NCBI RefSeq assembly: GCF_011762045.1
Contig: NZ_JAASQS010000001.1
Coordinates: 459,868 to 523,867 of the forward strand
From: Rhizomicrobium electricum
GTDB lineage: Bacteria; Pseudomonadota; Alphaproteobacteria; Micropepsales; Micropepsaceae
DNA: 64,000 nt
Direction: 5' to 3'
The position numbers and the translations under genes are program-made. A model generated the notes under the pieces. That model was not told where the DNA came from. It searched no databases and saw only the letters and a list, made by a program, of their open reading frames with translations. Below are positions 10,221 to 19,966 of the stretch, one piece after another; position 1 is the first letter of the stretch; each line of letters begins with the position of its first letter.

Positions 10221-12233
10221 ATGAAATCTCTGTTATTTGCGGCCATTGCCTGTGCCGCTGCGTTCACCACTGCGGCTGGCGCCGTGGAGGTGAAGGCGCC
10301 GTTGATCGAACGCCAGAAACTGTTCGGCAATCCGACCAAAGCCTTTGGCCGGCTCAGCCCAGACGGCAAGTGGCTGGCCTTCATTGCGCCGCGTGACGGC
10401 GTGTTGAACATCTTCGTGGCGCCGATCAATGCGCCCGATGCCGCCAAACCGCTGACGACCGAGAAGACGCGCCCGATCCGCTCCTATTTCTGGGCGCCGG
10501 ATTCCAAGACCATCCTGTTCGTCAATGACAAGGGCGGCGACGAGAACTTCCTGCTCTACGGCGTCGACATCACGACCGGCGCCCAGAAAACGCTGACCCC
10601 GTTCGAGAAGACCCGTGTCCAGGTGATCGGCGTGTCCAATCAGGTCAAGGATCACATCCTGATCGGCCTCAACAATCGCGATCCCAAATGGCACGACGTT
10701 TATGCCTTGAGCCTCAAGGACGGTGCGCTCACCAAAGTGCTTGAGAACAACGGCTATGCCGGCTTCCTCGCCGACGATACCCTGACCTTGCGCGGCGCCT
10801 CGCGGCCGAACGCGGCCGGCGGTACCGATTTCTTCCGGATCAAGGACAACAAGATCGACGACAAGCCGTTCGCCTCGACCGGCCTTGAAGACGCCTTCAC
10901 TACCTCACCGGCCGGCTTCACCACCGACGGCAAGACACTCTATTGGATCGACTCCCGCGGCCGCGACAAGGCGGCGCTGATGGCTCAGGACGTCGCCACC
11001 GGTGCGATGAGCGTGGTGGCGGCCAGCGACAAGGCCGATATCGGCAGTGCGCTCGCCAATCCCAAGACCGGCAAGGTCGAAGCCTATTCGGTCGATTACC
11101 TCAAGAACGAATGGACCGCGATCGATCCGGCGGTGAAGGGCGATCTCGAATTCCTGCAAAAGAACCTCAAGGGCGACGTCCAGGTTTCCTCACGCACCTA
11201 TGACGACGATTTGTGGACGGTCGGCGTCGATCCGGTGTCGGCCCCGCCGGCGGTGTATCTCTACGACCGCAAAGCCAAGACGCTGAAAAAGCTTTGGGTG
11301 TCGCGGCCCGAACTCGAAGGCCTGCCGCTGTCGGCCATGCATCCGGTCGAAATCAAGACCCGCGACGGACTGACCGAAGTCTCCTATCTCACCCTGCCCG
11401 CCGGCAGCGACACCAAGACCGCCGGCGTTCCCGACAAGCCGCTGCCGATGGTGCTGGTCGTCCATGGCGGCCCGTGGTCGCGTGACGGCTACGGCTTCAA
11501 TTCGTATCACCAGTGGCTTGCCAACCGCGGCTATGCGGTGCTCAGCGTGAACTATCGCGGCTCGACCGGCTTCGGGAAGAAATACATCGAAGCGGCCAAT
11601 CTGCAGTGGGGCCTCAAGATGCACGACGACCTGATCGACGCCGTCGATTGGGCGATCAAGAACGGCATCACCACCAAGGACAAGGTCGCCATCATGGGCG
11701 GCTCGTACGGCGGCTACGCCACGCTGGCGGGTCTCACCTTCACGCCCGATACGTTTGCGTGCGGCGTCGATATCGTCGGGCCGTCGAACCTCAACACCCT
11801 GCTCAAGACCATTCCGGCCTATTGGGAACCGATCAAGCTGCAGTTCTACAAGCGCATGGGCGATCCCACCACGCCGGAAGGCCAGAAGATCCTCAACGCC
11901 GCCTCGCCGCTGTTCAAGGCCGACGCCATCAAGAAGCCGCTCCTGATCGGCCAAGGCGCCAACGACCCGCGCGTCAATCAGGCGGAGTCGGACCAGATCG
12001 TGAAGGCGATGGCGGACAAGAAGATCCCCGTCACCTACGTCCTGTTCCCCGACGAGGGCCATGGCTTCGCACGGCCGGCCAACAACATCGCCTTCAATGC
12101 GGTGGCCGAGCAGTTCCTGGCCAAGAACCTGGGCGGCCGGGCCGAACCGATCGGCGACGCCGTCAAACAGTCGACCGCCAAGGTCCCGCACGGCGCCGAA
12201 TTCGTGCCGGGCGTCCCGGAAGCGTTGAAATAG
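10221..12233 (+). CDS. Exported S9 family peptidase (acylaminoacyl/dipeptidyl peptidase type)
   Basis: This is a 670-residue prolyl oligopeptidase-family serine peptidase. The ATG at 10221 follows GGAGGGAG and gives a signal peptide ending near TTAAGAVEV, so it acts in the periplasm on short peptides. Residues about 30-400 form the seven-bladed propeller that screens substrates. The catalytic alpha/beta-hydrolase domain follows, with the nucleophile Ser in GGSYGGYA, the Asp in ANDPRVNQAESD and the His in DEGHGFARP. It is transcribed alone, with its own terminator, and could supply peptides or amino acids to the cell. Exact specificity cannot be read from sequence. Confidence 0.92.
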   Translation: MKSLLFAAIACAAAFTTAAGAVEVKAPLIERQKLFGNPTKAFGRLSPDGKWLAFIAPRDGVLNIFVAPINAPDAAKPLTTEKTRPIRSYFWAPDSKTILFVNDKGGDENFLLYGVDITTGAQKTLTPFEKTRVQVIGVSNQVKDHILIGLNNRDPKWHDVYALSLKDGALTKVLENNGYAGFLADDTLTLRGASRPNAAGGTDFFRIKDNKIDDKPFASTGLEDAFTTSPAGFTTDGKTLYWIDSRGRDKAALMAQDVATGAMSVVAASDKADIGSALANPKTGKVEAYSVDYLKNEWTAIDPAVKGDLEFLQKNLKGDVQVSSRTYDDDLWTVGVDPVSAPPAVYLYDRKAKTLKKLWVSRPELEGLPLSAMHPVEIKTRDGLTEVSYLTLPAGSDTKTAGVPDKPLPMVLVVHGGPWSRDGYGFNSYHQWLANRGYAVLSVNYRGSTGFGKKYIEAANLQWGLKMHDDLIDAVDWAIKNGITTKDKVAIMGGSYGGYATLAGLTFTPDTFACGVDIVGPSNLNTLLKTIPAYWEPIKLQFYKRMGDPTTPEGQKILNAASPLFKADAIKKPLLIGQGANDPRVNQAESDQIVKAMADKKIPVTYVLFPDEGHGFARPANNIAFNAVAEQFLAKNLGGRAEPIGDAVKQSTAKVPHGAEFVPGVPEALK

Positions 12234-12256
12234 CAGCGTTACAGTCCCTTTTTGCC

Positions 12257-12287
12257 AAGAGCCGCTCGCGAGGGCGGCTCTTTTCTT
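12257..12287 (+). terminator. Intrinsic terminator of the S9 peptidase gene
   Basis: AAGAGCCGC (12257-12265) pairs perfectly with GCGGCTCTT (12274-12282) around an 8-nt loop. The descending arm runs into TTTTCTT. It lies 24 nt after the stop codon and separates the peptidase from the gltDB promoter region. Confidence 0.88.
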
Positions 12288-12303
12288 AGGCGGAACCATA
12301 TAT

Positions 12304-12395
12304 GTCAATATATTTGACCTTTATGATGCCTGAACCGTGGTGAGATATGTCGAAAACGACCCGAGTAACGAAATTATGAGACAGATTTGCTGTCT
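12304..12395 (+). promoter_or_regulatory. gltDB upstream region with two inverted repeats
   Basis: The 160-nt AT-rich leader before gltD holds GTCAA-N5-TTGAC at 12304-12318 and AGACAG-N5-CTGTCT at 12379-12395. Both have half-sites with a 5-nt spacer, the geometry of a dimeric regulator binding one face of the helix. Glutamate synthase is normally controlled by nitrogen or amino acid supply through Lrp, NtrC or LysR-type proteins. Neither repeat is a clear match to one of these by eye, so the regulator is open. Confidence 0.4.
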
Positions 12396-12448
12396 TATAT
12401 GGCCAATTTCCCTGGACTCCTTGGCAAAATCCCGGCACATCGCCCGTC

Positions 12449-13882
12449 ATGGTCGAGAAGATGCTGAAATTCGTCAGCCTGGGGCGAGACATGCCGGGCA
12501 AGCGCCAGCCGCGGGAGCGCACCCGCGACTTTCATGAAATCTATGCCGAGTTCGCCGCCTCCAAGGCCGCCGAACAGGCTTCGCGCTGTTCCCAGTGCGG
12601 CGTGCCGTTCTGTCAGGTGCACTGCCCGCTCTCGAACAACATCCCCGACTGGCTGAAGCTGACGGCGGAAGGCCGCCTCGAAGAAGCGCACGAGGTCAGC
12701 CAGGCGACCAACAACCTTCCCGAAATCTGCGGCCGCATCTGCCCGCAGGACCGGCTGTGCGAAGGCTCCTGCGTCATCGAGCAATCCGGCCACGGCACCG
12801 TGACCATCGGCGCCGTCGAGAAGTACATCAACGACACCGCCTGGGAGAACGGCTGGGTCAAGCCGCTGCAGCCCGCCCGCGAGCGCGACCAGTCGATCGG
12901 CATCATCGGTGCCGGACCGGCCGGCCTCGCCTGCGCCGAGCAGCTCCGCAAGAAAGGCTACAAGGTCACCGTCTACGACCGCCACGACCGCGCCGGCGGG
13001 TTGATGGTTTACGGCATTCCCGGCTTCAAGCTCGAAAAACACATCGTCGCCCGCCGGGTGAAGCGGCTGGAAGACGGCGGCATCGTCTTCAAGCTGAATT
13101 TCGAAGTCGGCCGCGATGCCTCGCTCGACAAGATTCGCGACAAGCATGATGCAGTCTTCATCGCCACCGGCGTCTATCGCGCCCGCGAGATCGAAGTGCC
13201 GGGGGCCAACCTCGGCGCCATCGTGCCGGCGCTCGATTTTCTCATCGCCTCCAACAAAAAAAGCTTCGGCGACGACGTGCCCGACTACGACAACGGCAAA
13301 CTGAATGCCGACGGCAAGGACGTCGCCGTGATCGGCGGCGGCGATACCGCGATGGACTGTGTGCGCACCGCATTGCGCCAAGGCGCCAAGTCGGTGTCGT
13401 GCCTGTACCGCCGCGACAAGGACAACATGCCCGGCAGCTTGCGCGAAGTCGCCAACGCCGAAGAGGAAGGCGTCAAGTTCGAATGGCTGACGCTGCCCAA
13501 GGCGTTTCTCGGCATGGAGAATGTCGAAGGCGTGCGCATCGCCCGCCAGCGTCTCGGCGCCCCCGATACCTCTGGCCGCAAATCGCCGGAAGAAATCAAA
13601 GGTGCCGACTTCGTGCAGAAGGCCGATCTCGTCATCAAGGCGCTCGGTTTCGATCCCGAATACCTGCCGATGAAATTCGCGGCACCCCGGCTGACGGTCT
13701 CCAAATGGGGAACGGTGCGCGTGCGCCCTTCCACCATGATGACCGACATCCCCGGCGTGTTCGCAGGCGGCGACATCGTGCGCGGCGCCTCGCTGGTGGT
13801 GTGGGCGATCCGAGACGGCCGCGATGCGGCGGCGGCGATGCATACCTGGCTTCAGGCGCAGGTGCGCCAAGCGGCGGAGTAA
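12449..13882 (+). CDS. gltD: Glutamate synthase (NADPH) small subunit
   Basis: This is the 477-residue beta subunit of NADPH-GOGAT. It takes electrons from NADPH through FAD and passes them to the large subunit through 4Fe-4S clusters. The N-terminal cysteine motifs CSQCGVPFCQVHCP and CGRICPQDRLCEGSC are complete. The FAD site GAGPAG (about residue 151) and the NADPH site GGGDTA (about 295) follow. The start at 12449 is plausible; an ATG four codons later is an alternative. gltB starts 3 nt after the stop, so the pair is translated together. The order gltD-gltB is the reverse of the common gltB-gltD of enterobacteria. Confidence 0.96.
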   Translation: MVEKMLKFVSLGRDMPGKRQPRERTRDFHEIYAEFAASKAAEQASRCSQCGVPFCQVHCPLSNNIPDWLKLTAEGRLEEAHEVSQATNNLPEICGRICPQDRLCEGSCVIEQSGHGTVTIGAVEKYINDTAWENGWVKPLQPARERDQSIGIIGAGPAGLACAEQLRKKGYKVTVYDRHDRAGGLMVYGIPGFKLEKHIVARRVKRLEDGGIVFKLNFEVGRDASLDKIRDKHDAVFIATGVYRAREIEVPGANLGAIVPALDFLIASNKKSFGDDVPDYDNGKLNADGKDVAVIGGGDTAMDCVRTALRQGAKSVSCLYRRDKDNMPGSLREVANAEEEGVKFEWLTLPKAFLGMENVEGVRIARQRLGAPDTSGRKSPEEIKGADFVQKADLVIKALGFDPEYLPMKFAAPRLTVSKWGTVRVRPSTMMTDIPGVFAGGDIVRGASLVVWAIRDGRDAAAAMHTWLQAQVRQAAE

Positions 13883-13885
13883 ACG

Positions 13886-16800
13886 ATGAGCAACACCGAG
13901 ATTACCCGCTACCTCGCCAACGCCGAGAAGCTCGAAACCGCGCACGCCTATTCGCCCGATCAGGAGCACGATGCCTGCGGCGTCGGCCTGGTGGCCGCCA
14001 TCGACGGCGTGCCGCGGCGCGAAGTCGTCACCCGCGCCATCGAAGCGCTGAAAGCGGTCTGGCATCGCGGCGCGGTGGACGCCGACGGCAAGACCGGCGA
14101 CGGCGCCGGCATTCATATCCAGGTGCCGCAGGAATTCTTCCGCGCCCAGGTGCAGCAGACCGGTCACAAGCAGCGCTCGGGCCGCATCGCGGTCGGCCAG
14201 ATCTTCCTGCCGCGGACCGACTACAATGCGCAGGAGACCTGCCGCACCATCGTCGAAAGCGAAATCCTGCGCTCCGGTTTCTATCTCTACGGCTGGCGGC
14301 AAGTGCCGGTGAACCTCTCGATCATCGGCGAGAAGGCCAATGCCACCCGCCCCGAAATCGAACAGGTGATGTTCGATACCGGCGGCAACGAGGACCTCGA
14401 AGAACTCGACCGCAAGCTCTATCTCTGCCGCCGCCGCATCGAGCAGGCGGTGCGCGCCGCCGCGATTGCCGATTTCTATGTCTGTTCGCTGTCGACGCGT
14501 TCCCTGATCTACAAGGGCATGTTCCTGGCCGAGCAGCTCGCCAACTTCTATCCCGATCTGCAGGACGAGCGCTTCATCTCGGCGTTCGCGATCTTCCATC
14601 AGCGCTATTCGACCAACACCTTCCCGACCTGGCGTCTTGCTCAGCCGTTCCGCATGCTGGCGCACAACGGCGAGATCAATACGCTGAAAGGCAACGTCAA
14701 CTGGATGAAGAACCACGAGGTCAAAATGGCCTCGGATCTGTTCGGCGACGCCGCTGCCGACATCAAGCCGATCATCCAGCCGGGCGGATCGGATTCCGCC
14801 GCGCTCGACAGCGTGTTCGAAGTCTTGGTGCGCGCCGGACGCACGGCGCCGCTGGCCAAAACCATCCTCGTTCCCGAAGCATGGTCGAAGCAGGCTTCCA
14901 CCATGCCGGAATCGCATCGCGCCATGTACTCCTATGCCAACTCGGTGATGGAGCCGTGGGACGGCCCCGCCGCACTCGCCGCCACCGACGGGCGCTGGGT
15001 GATCGCCGGCATGGACCGCAACGGCCTCAGGCCGATGCGCTATGCCTTGACCGACGACGGCCTCTTGTTCGTCGGTTCCGAGACCGGCATGAACGCGCTC
15101 GACGACAATCGCGTCACCCGCAAGGGACGGCTCGGACCGGGCCAGATGATCGCGCTCGACCTCGCCGAAGGCGCGTTCTTCGAAGACCGCGGCATCAAGG
15201 ACAAGCTGGCGAGCCAGTATCCGTACGAGGAATGGACCCGGCGCATCGTCGACCTTCAGCCGATTATCGGACCCGGCCCCGAGCCGATGATGTTCGATGC
15301 CGAAACGCGCCGCCGCCGTCAGGCCGCCGCCGGTTACACCATGGAAGACATGGAGGTGATCCTTCATCCCATGGTCGAAGACGCCAAGGAGCCGATCGGC
15401 TCGATGGGCGACGACACGCCGCTCGCGGTGCTGTCGGAAAAATACCGGCCGCTGTCGCACTACTTCCGGCAGAATTTCTCCCAGGTCACCAATCCGCCGA
15501 TCGATCCGTTGCGCGAAGAGCGGGTGATGAGCCTGAAGACCCGCTTCCGCAATCTCGGCAACGTTCTGGTGCAGGACGAGAAGCAGACCGAAGTCTTCGT
15601 GCTGGAAAGCCCGGTGATCTCGACCGGCATGTTCGAACGCCTCAAGGACCATCTCGAAGGCCGCTTCTTCGAAATCGACTGCACCTACCCGCTGGCCCAG
15701 GGCGGCGCCGGTTTGCAGGCCGCGATCGAACGCATCCGTGCCGAAGCCGAAGACGCGGTGGCGCAAGGCTACGGTCATCTCATCCTCACCGACGAGCGTC
15801 TTTCCGACACCATGGTCGCGGTGCCGATGATCCTCGCCACCGGCGCGGTGCATTCGCATCTGGTGCGGCGGGGGCTGCGCACCTACACCTCGATCAACGT
15901 GCGCTCGGCGGAGTGCCTCGATACGCATTATTTCGCGGTGCTGATCGGCGTCGGCGCCACCACCGTGAATGCCTATCTCGCCCAGGAATGCATCGCCGAC
16001 CGGCATGCGCGCGGGCTTTACGGCAATCGCGGCCTCGGCGAATGCGTCAAGCGCTATCTCGACAGCGTTTCGGCGGGTCTCTTGAAGATCATGTCGAAGA
16101 TGGGCATCTCGGTGATCTCGTCTTATCGCGGCGCCTACAATTTCGAGGCCGTCGGCCTGTCGCGATCGATGGTCGCCGACATCTTCCCCGGCATGCCTTC
16201 CAGGATTTCCGGCATCGGCTTTCCCGGCATCGCCAAGAAGATCGCCAAGCTGCACGTGCGCGCGTTCGACGACGAAGCAACCACGCTTCCGGTCGGCGGC
16301 TTCTACAAGGCGCGGACGCAAGGCGAAACCCACGCCCACAAGGCCGATCTGATCCACCTGTTGCAGACGGCGGTCGCTACCGAAAACTATTCGATCTACA
16401 AGCGCTATGCCGACGCCGTGCGCGCCATGCCGCCGGTTTCGCTGCGCCACTTGATGGATTTCCGCAGCCCCGGCGCCCCGATTGCGCTCGAGGAAGTGGA
16501 ATCGATCACCGAAATCCGCAAGCGCTTCGTCACTCCGGGCATGAGCCTCGGCGCGCTGTCGCCGGAAGCGCATGAAGCCCTCAACATCGCCATGAACCGC
16601 ATCGGCGCGAAATCCGATTCCGGCGAAGGCGGCGAAGACCCGGCACGCTTCCATCCCAAATCGAACGGCGACAACGCCAATTCGGCGATCAAGCAGGTGG
16701 CGTCGGGACGCTTCGGCGTCACGGCGGAATACCTCAACCAATGCCGCGAACTCGAAATCAAGATCGCCCAAGGCGCCAAGCCCGGCGAAGGCGGACAGTT

Positions 16801-18412
16801 GCCCGGCTTCAAGGTCACCGAGATGATCGCGCGCCTCAGGCATGCGACGCCCGGCGTGACTCTCATCAGCCCGCCGCCGCATCACGACATCTATTCGATC
16901 GAGGATCTGGCGCAGCTCATCTACGACCTCAAGCAGATCAATCCCGAAGCGCGGGTGTGCGTGAAACTCGTCGCGCAGACCGGCATCGGCACCGTTGCGG
17001 CGGGCGTCGCCAAGGCCAAAGCCGACGTGATCCTGATCTCGGGCCATAACGGCGGTACCGGCGCGAGCCCGCAAAGCTCGATAAAATACGCCGGCGTGCC
17101 GTGGGAAATGGGCCTCACCGAAGCCAACCAGATCCTGACCCTCAACAATCTGCGCCATCGCGTGACACTGCGCACCGACGGCGGACTTCGCACCGGCCGC
17201 GATATCGTCATGGCGGCGATGATGGGCGCCGAAGAGTTCGGCATCGGCACCGCCGCGCTGGTCGCGATGGGTTGCATCATGGTGCGTCAGTGCCATTCCA
17301 ATACCTGCCCGGTTGGGGTTTGTACCCAAAACGAAAAGCTGCGCGAGAGATTCACCGGCACGCCGGACAAAGTCATCAACCTGTTCAGCTTCATCGCCGA
17401 AGAAGTGCGCGAGATTCTTGCCAGCCTCGGCTTCCGCAAGCTGGAAGAGGTGATCGGACGTACCGATTTGTTGAACCAGATCAGCCGCGGCGCCGAGGAA
17501 CTCGACGACCTCGACCTCAATCCGCTGCTGGTGCAGGCCGATCCCGGCAACTACGCCCGTTATTCGACCCAGAAGGGCCGCAACGAAGTGCCCGACACGC
17601 TCGACGCCCAGATCGTGAAGGACGCCGCACCGCTGCTCGAGCACGGCGAAAAGATGCAGCTCACCTACACGGTGCGCAACACGATGCGGACCATCGGCGC
17701 CCGCACCTCGTCGCATATCGTGCGCAAGTGGGGCATGAAGGGGCTGAAACCCAATCATCTCACGCTCAAGCTACGCGGTTCCTGCGGCCAGTCGCTGGGC
17801 GCTTTTGCGGTCCAGGGCATCCGCATCGAAGTGTTCGGCGATGCCAACGACTATGTCGGCAAAGGCCTATCGGGCGCGACCATCGCGATCCGGCCGCTGA
17901 CCGGCGTGAAGTTCCGCCCGCGCGACAACACCATCATCGGCAACACGGTGCTCTACGGCGCCACGGCGGGCAAACTGTTCGCCGCGGGACAGGCGGGCGA
18001 GCGCTTCGCCGTGCGCAATTCCGGCGCCACCGCGGTGGTGGAAGGCTGCGGCTCCAACGGCTGCGAGTACATGACCGGCGGCATGGTGGCGATCCTCGGA
18101 AACGTCGGCGACAACTTCGCCGCGGGCATGACCGGCGGCATGGCCTTCGTCTACGACGCCGACGGCCTTTTCGCCGAGCACGTTAATCCCGACAGCGTAA
18201 TCTTCCAGCGGCCGCAAGCCGCGCACTGGCAGGACACGCTGCGATTCCTCGTCGCCGAGCATCAGGCCGAAACCGGCTCGCAGTGGGCGGGGGAACTGCT
18301 CGAACAATGGGACCTTGCGCTGTTGCGCTTCTGGCAGGTGGTGCCGAAGGAAATGGTCAACCGCCTGGACCACGCGCTGACCGACCAGCGCGAAGCCATC
18401 CCGGCGGAGTGA
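13886..18412 (+). CDS. gltB: Glutamate synthase (NADPH) large subunit
   Basis: This is the 1508-residue alpha subunit, which hydrolyses glutamine and channels ammonia to 2-oxoglutarate to give two glutamates. The class II amidotransferase nucleophile is C31 in HDACGVGLVA, so a 30-residue propeptide must be removed. The central domain, the FMN-binding synthase barrel (roughly 830-1200), the 3Fe-4S cysteines in CIMVRQCHSNTCPVGVC and the C-terminal beta-helix rich in Gly follow in the usual order. Length is normal and no frameshift is seen. It ends 1 nt before the convergent hypothetical gene, with no visible intrinsic terminator in between. Confidence 0.97.
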   Translation: MSNTEITRYLANAEKLETAHAYSPDQEHDACGVGLVAAIDGVPRREVVTRAIEALKAVWHRGAVDADGKTGDGAGIHIQVPQEFFRAQVQQTGHKQRSGRIAVGQIFLPRTDYNAQETCRTIVESEILRSGFYLYGWRQVPVNLSIIGEKANATRPEIEQVMFDTGGNEDLEELDRKLYLCRRRIEQAVRAAAIADFYVCSLSTRSLIYKGMFLAEQLANFYPDLQDERFISAFAIFHQRYSTNTFPTWRLAQPFRMLAHNGEINTLKGNVNWMKNHEVKMASDLFGDAAADIKPIIQPGGSDSAALDSVFEVLVRAGRTAPLAKTILVPEAWSKQASTMPESHRAMYSYANSVMEPWDGPAALAATDGRWVIAGMDRNGLRPMRYALTDDGLLFVGSETGMNALDDNRVTRKGRLGPGQMIALDLAEGAFFEDRGIKDKLASQYPYEEWTRRIVDLQPIIGPGPEPMMFDAETRRRRQAAAGYTMEDMEVILHPMVEDAKEPIGSMGDDTPLAVLSEKYRPLSHYFRQNFSQVTNPPIDPLREERVMSLKTRFRNLGNVLVQDEKQTEVFVLESPVISTGMFERLKDHLEGRFFEIDCTYPLAQGGAGLQAAIERIRAEAEDAVAQGYGHLILTDERLSDTMVAVPMILATGAVHSHLVRRGLRTYTSINVRSAECLDTHYFAVLIGVGATTVNAYLAQECIADRHARGLYGNRGLGECVKRYLDSVSAGLLKIMSKMGISVISSYRGAYNFEAVGLSRSMVADIFPGMPSRISGIGFPGIAKKIAKLHVRAFDDEATTLPVGGFYKARTQGETHAHKADLIHLLQTAVATENYSIYKRYADAVRAMPPVSLRHLMDFRSPGAPIALEEVESITEIRKRFVTPGMSLGALSPEAHEALNIAMNRIGAKSDSGEGGEDPARFHPKSNGDNANSAIKQVASGRFGVTAEYLNQCRELEIKIAQGAKPGEGGQLPGFKVTEMIARLRHATPGVTLISPPPHHDIYSIEDLAQLIYDLKQINPEARVCVKLVAQTGIGTVAAGVAKAKADVILISGHNGGTGASPQSSIKYAGVPWEMGLTEANQILTLNNLRHRVTLRTDGGLRTGRDIVMAAMMGAEEFGIGTAALVAMGCIMVRQCHSNTCPVGVCTQNEKLRERFTGTPDKVINLFSFIAEEVREILASLGFRKLEEVIGRTDLLNQISRGAEELDDLDLNPLLVQADPGNYARYSTQKGRNEVPDTLDAQIVKDAAPLLEHGEKMQLTYTVRNTMRTIGARTSSHIVRKWGMKGLKPNHLTLKLRGSCGQSLGAFAVQGIRIEVFGDANDYVGKGLSGATIAIRPLTGVKFRPRDNTIIGNTVLYGATAGKLFAAGQAGERFAVRNSGATAVVEGCGSNGCEYMTGGMVAILGNVGDNFAAGMTGGMAFVYDADGLFAEHVNPDSVIFQRPQAAHWQDTLRFLVAEHQAETGSQWAGELLEQWDLALLRFWQVVPKEMVNRLDHALTDQREAIPAE

Positions 18413-18413
18413 T

Positions 18414-19202
18414 CTATTTGGAGTCGACGCGAGTCATGGTGCCGTTCGACACGGCCCATGTCTCGTTTTCGCCGGTCCCGACGTAGATCGTCGTCTTGTG
18501 CTGCAGACTGAGCCAGAGGGTCGTCTCGACGGGGATGTTCGACACCAATTGCGACACGAACGCTCCGACTGCTTGGCCCAGGCTCGGATCGGGCGGCGGT
18601 ATGACCATGCAGGATCGTGACAGCGCATCGCGCTGGATGATGGAATTGCCATCCTTCGAAATTGTGAAGCGGTAGTGACCGCCGTACATCATTTCGCCGG
18701 CCGTTGTCGTCGCCGCCAAGGCCCAGACCAACCAGTTGCCGTCGACATCCTCCATCGCCACGGTGTTGTAACGTCGGGAACAAGGCCGCGGGATATTGCT
18801 GAGAGCCAGTTTTCTGGCCCGGTATTGCGCCAGTTCCGGCTCCGACAACGTACGGACTTGCGGAACCGACAGCACACCCGGTCCGTCGCCGTCGAACGTC
18901 ACGTCGTAGGCCGCTTCCGGGCCGCTGTCTCCGTCACGTAGAAAACGGACCACGCTGGGTCCTTTCGACAGATGCGTGATCCAAAGCCCGTTGAGGCGCT
19001 CCTTCTTCGCCTCGTCGACCGGCAGCTTCGCCATCAGGATATCGGATGCCTTCCAGGCGAACTGATCGTCGCGATAGATATAGCGGCCGAGCAGCACCAG
19101 CGTCTGCTGATCGAATTGCCGGATCGGCGGCGGCTCTTCGGCGCTTGCGAGCGTTCCAAGAGCGACCAGAGCTGCCAAAGCAGCGGCGTAAAACCGGTTC
19201 AT
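18414..19202 (-). CDS. Hypothetical exported protein
   Basis: This 262-residue protein has a clear signal peptide (MNRFYAAALAALVALGTLASA) from the ATG at 19202, preceded by a G-rich ribosome site. The mature part is soluble and mixed alpha/beta. Two Cys lie at PRPCSRR and SRSCMV and could form a disulfide. I recognise no family motif. The frame continues upstream but would hide the signal. It is convergent with gltB and divergent from the oxidoreductase, so context gives no functional hint. Confidence 0.72.
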   Translation of the reverse strand: MNRFYAAALAALVALGTLASAEEPPPIRQFDQQTLVLLGRYIYRDDQFAWKASDILMAKLPVDEAKKERLNGLWITHLSKGPSVVRFLRDGDSGPEAAYDVTFDGDGPGVLSVPQVRTLSEPELAQYRARKLALSNIPRPCSRRYNTVAMEDVDGNWLVWALAATTTAGEMMYGGHYRFTISKDGNSIIQRDALSRSCMVIPPPDPSLGQAVGAFVSQLVSNIPVETTLWLSLQHKTTIYVGTGENETWAVSNGTMTRVDSK

Positions 19203-19335
19203 GACACCCCCCAACTTCGCTCCACTATACTCCAACGGCGGGGCGGTTGCAGGCCAAGTGACGCGCGACAAAAGCTGGGCTACCTCGCCGCAGACGGACG
19301 CCTCAGGCTGAGACCGTCTTGCTGCGGGGCTTGGC

Positions 19336-19911
19336 ATGAAACGCATTTTTCTCCTCAACGGTCATCCGGACGGCTCGTCCGAACGCTTCTGCGCCTCGCT
19401 GTGCGACGCCTATGCCGCCGGAGCACGCCGCTCCGGCCATGAAGTGCGCCGTCTCGATCTCGGCGCCATGGACTTCCCGCTGATCAAGACGGCGGAGCAA
19501 TCCAACAAAGGCGACGTCGCCCCCGACGCGCTCAGGGTGCAGGACGCCCTCGTCTGGGCCGATCATATCGTACTGGTGTTCCCGCTCTGGCTCGACGATC
19601 AGCCGGCGTATCTGCGCGCCCTGTTCGAGCAGGTGTTCCGTTATGGCTTCGTGCACGAGAACTTCGACAACGCCAAGAAGCGGCTGAAAGGCAAGACCGT
19701 TCACACCGTGATGACGATGGGCGTGAGCCGGTGGGAATACCGGTTCAAGAGCCGCGCCTACGGCATCAAGATGCTCGAAACCGGCCTATGGAAATACGCC
19801 GGCATGAAGCCCGCACGCCGCACGCTGATCGGTGCGATCCACTCGATCGACGAAGCCGCGCGCAAAGCCTGGCTGAAAAAACTCCAGGACGATGGCGCGG
19901 CTGCGCGTTGA
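19336..19911 (+). CDS. NAD(P)H-dependent flavin oxidoreductase (KefF/MdaB type)
   Basis: This is a 191-residue flavodoxin-fold quinone reductase-like protein. The N-terminal strand and phosphate loop read RIFLLNGHPDGSSERF, and the segment HIVLVFPLWLDDQPAYLRALFEQVF is the diagnostic WxxxxPAxLK-like region of the NQO family. It binds FMN or FAD and reduces quinones or electrophiles with two electrons. KefF-type members also gate K+/H+ antiporters, but no kefC is near. Its start near a short leader has no strong ribosome site. It is followed by a palindromic repeat and the convergent fabI. Confidence 0.85.
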   Translation: MKRIFLLNGHPDGSSERFCASLCDAYAAGARRSGHEVRRLDLGAMDFPLIKTAEQSNKGDVAPDALRVQDALVWADHIVLVFPLWLDDQPAYLRALFEQVFRYGFVHENFDNAKKRLKGKTVHTVMTMGVSRWEYRFKSRAYGIKMLETGLWKYAGMKPARRTLIGAIHSIDEAARKAWLKKLQDDGAAAR

Positions 19912-19918
19912 CGATTGC

Positions 19919-19961
19919 GCGCTTTCTACGGAAAACCGGTACCCACTTTTCCCGAAAGCGC
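19919..19961. repeat. Interspersed palindromic element, copy 2
   Basis: GCGCTTTC (19919-19926) and GAAAGCGC (19954-19961) bracket a GGAAAACCGGTACCCACTTT-type core. The same arm sequence recurs at 9220-9238 in the opposite orientation. Elements with this GCGCTTTC...GGTxxCCACTTTTCC pattern are widespread in alphaproteobacterial intergenic DNA. It fills the gap between convergent genes and may help end both transcripts. Confidence 0.7.
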
Positions 19962-19966
19962 TTCAA

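Noticed and set aside
12395..17758. Very long open frame on the minus strand opposite gltD-gltB (about 1790 codons)
   Set aside because: Its product is dominated by His, Arg, Gly and Ala from antisense codons of a GC-rich gene, no ribosome site or family motif is present, and gltDB is certain.
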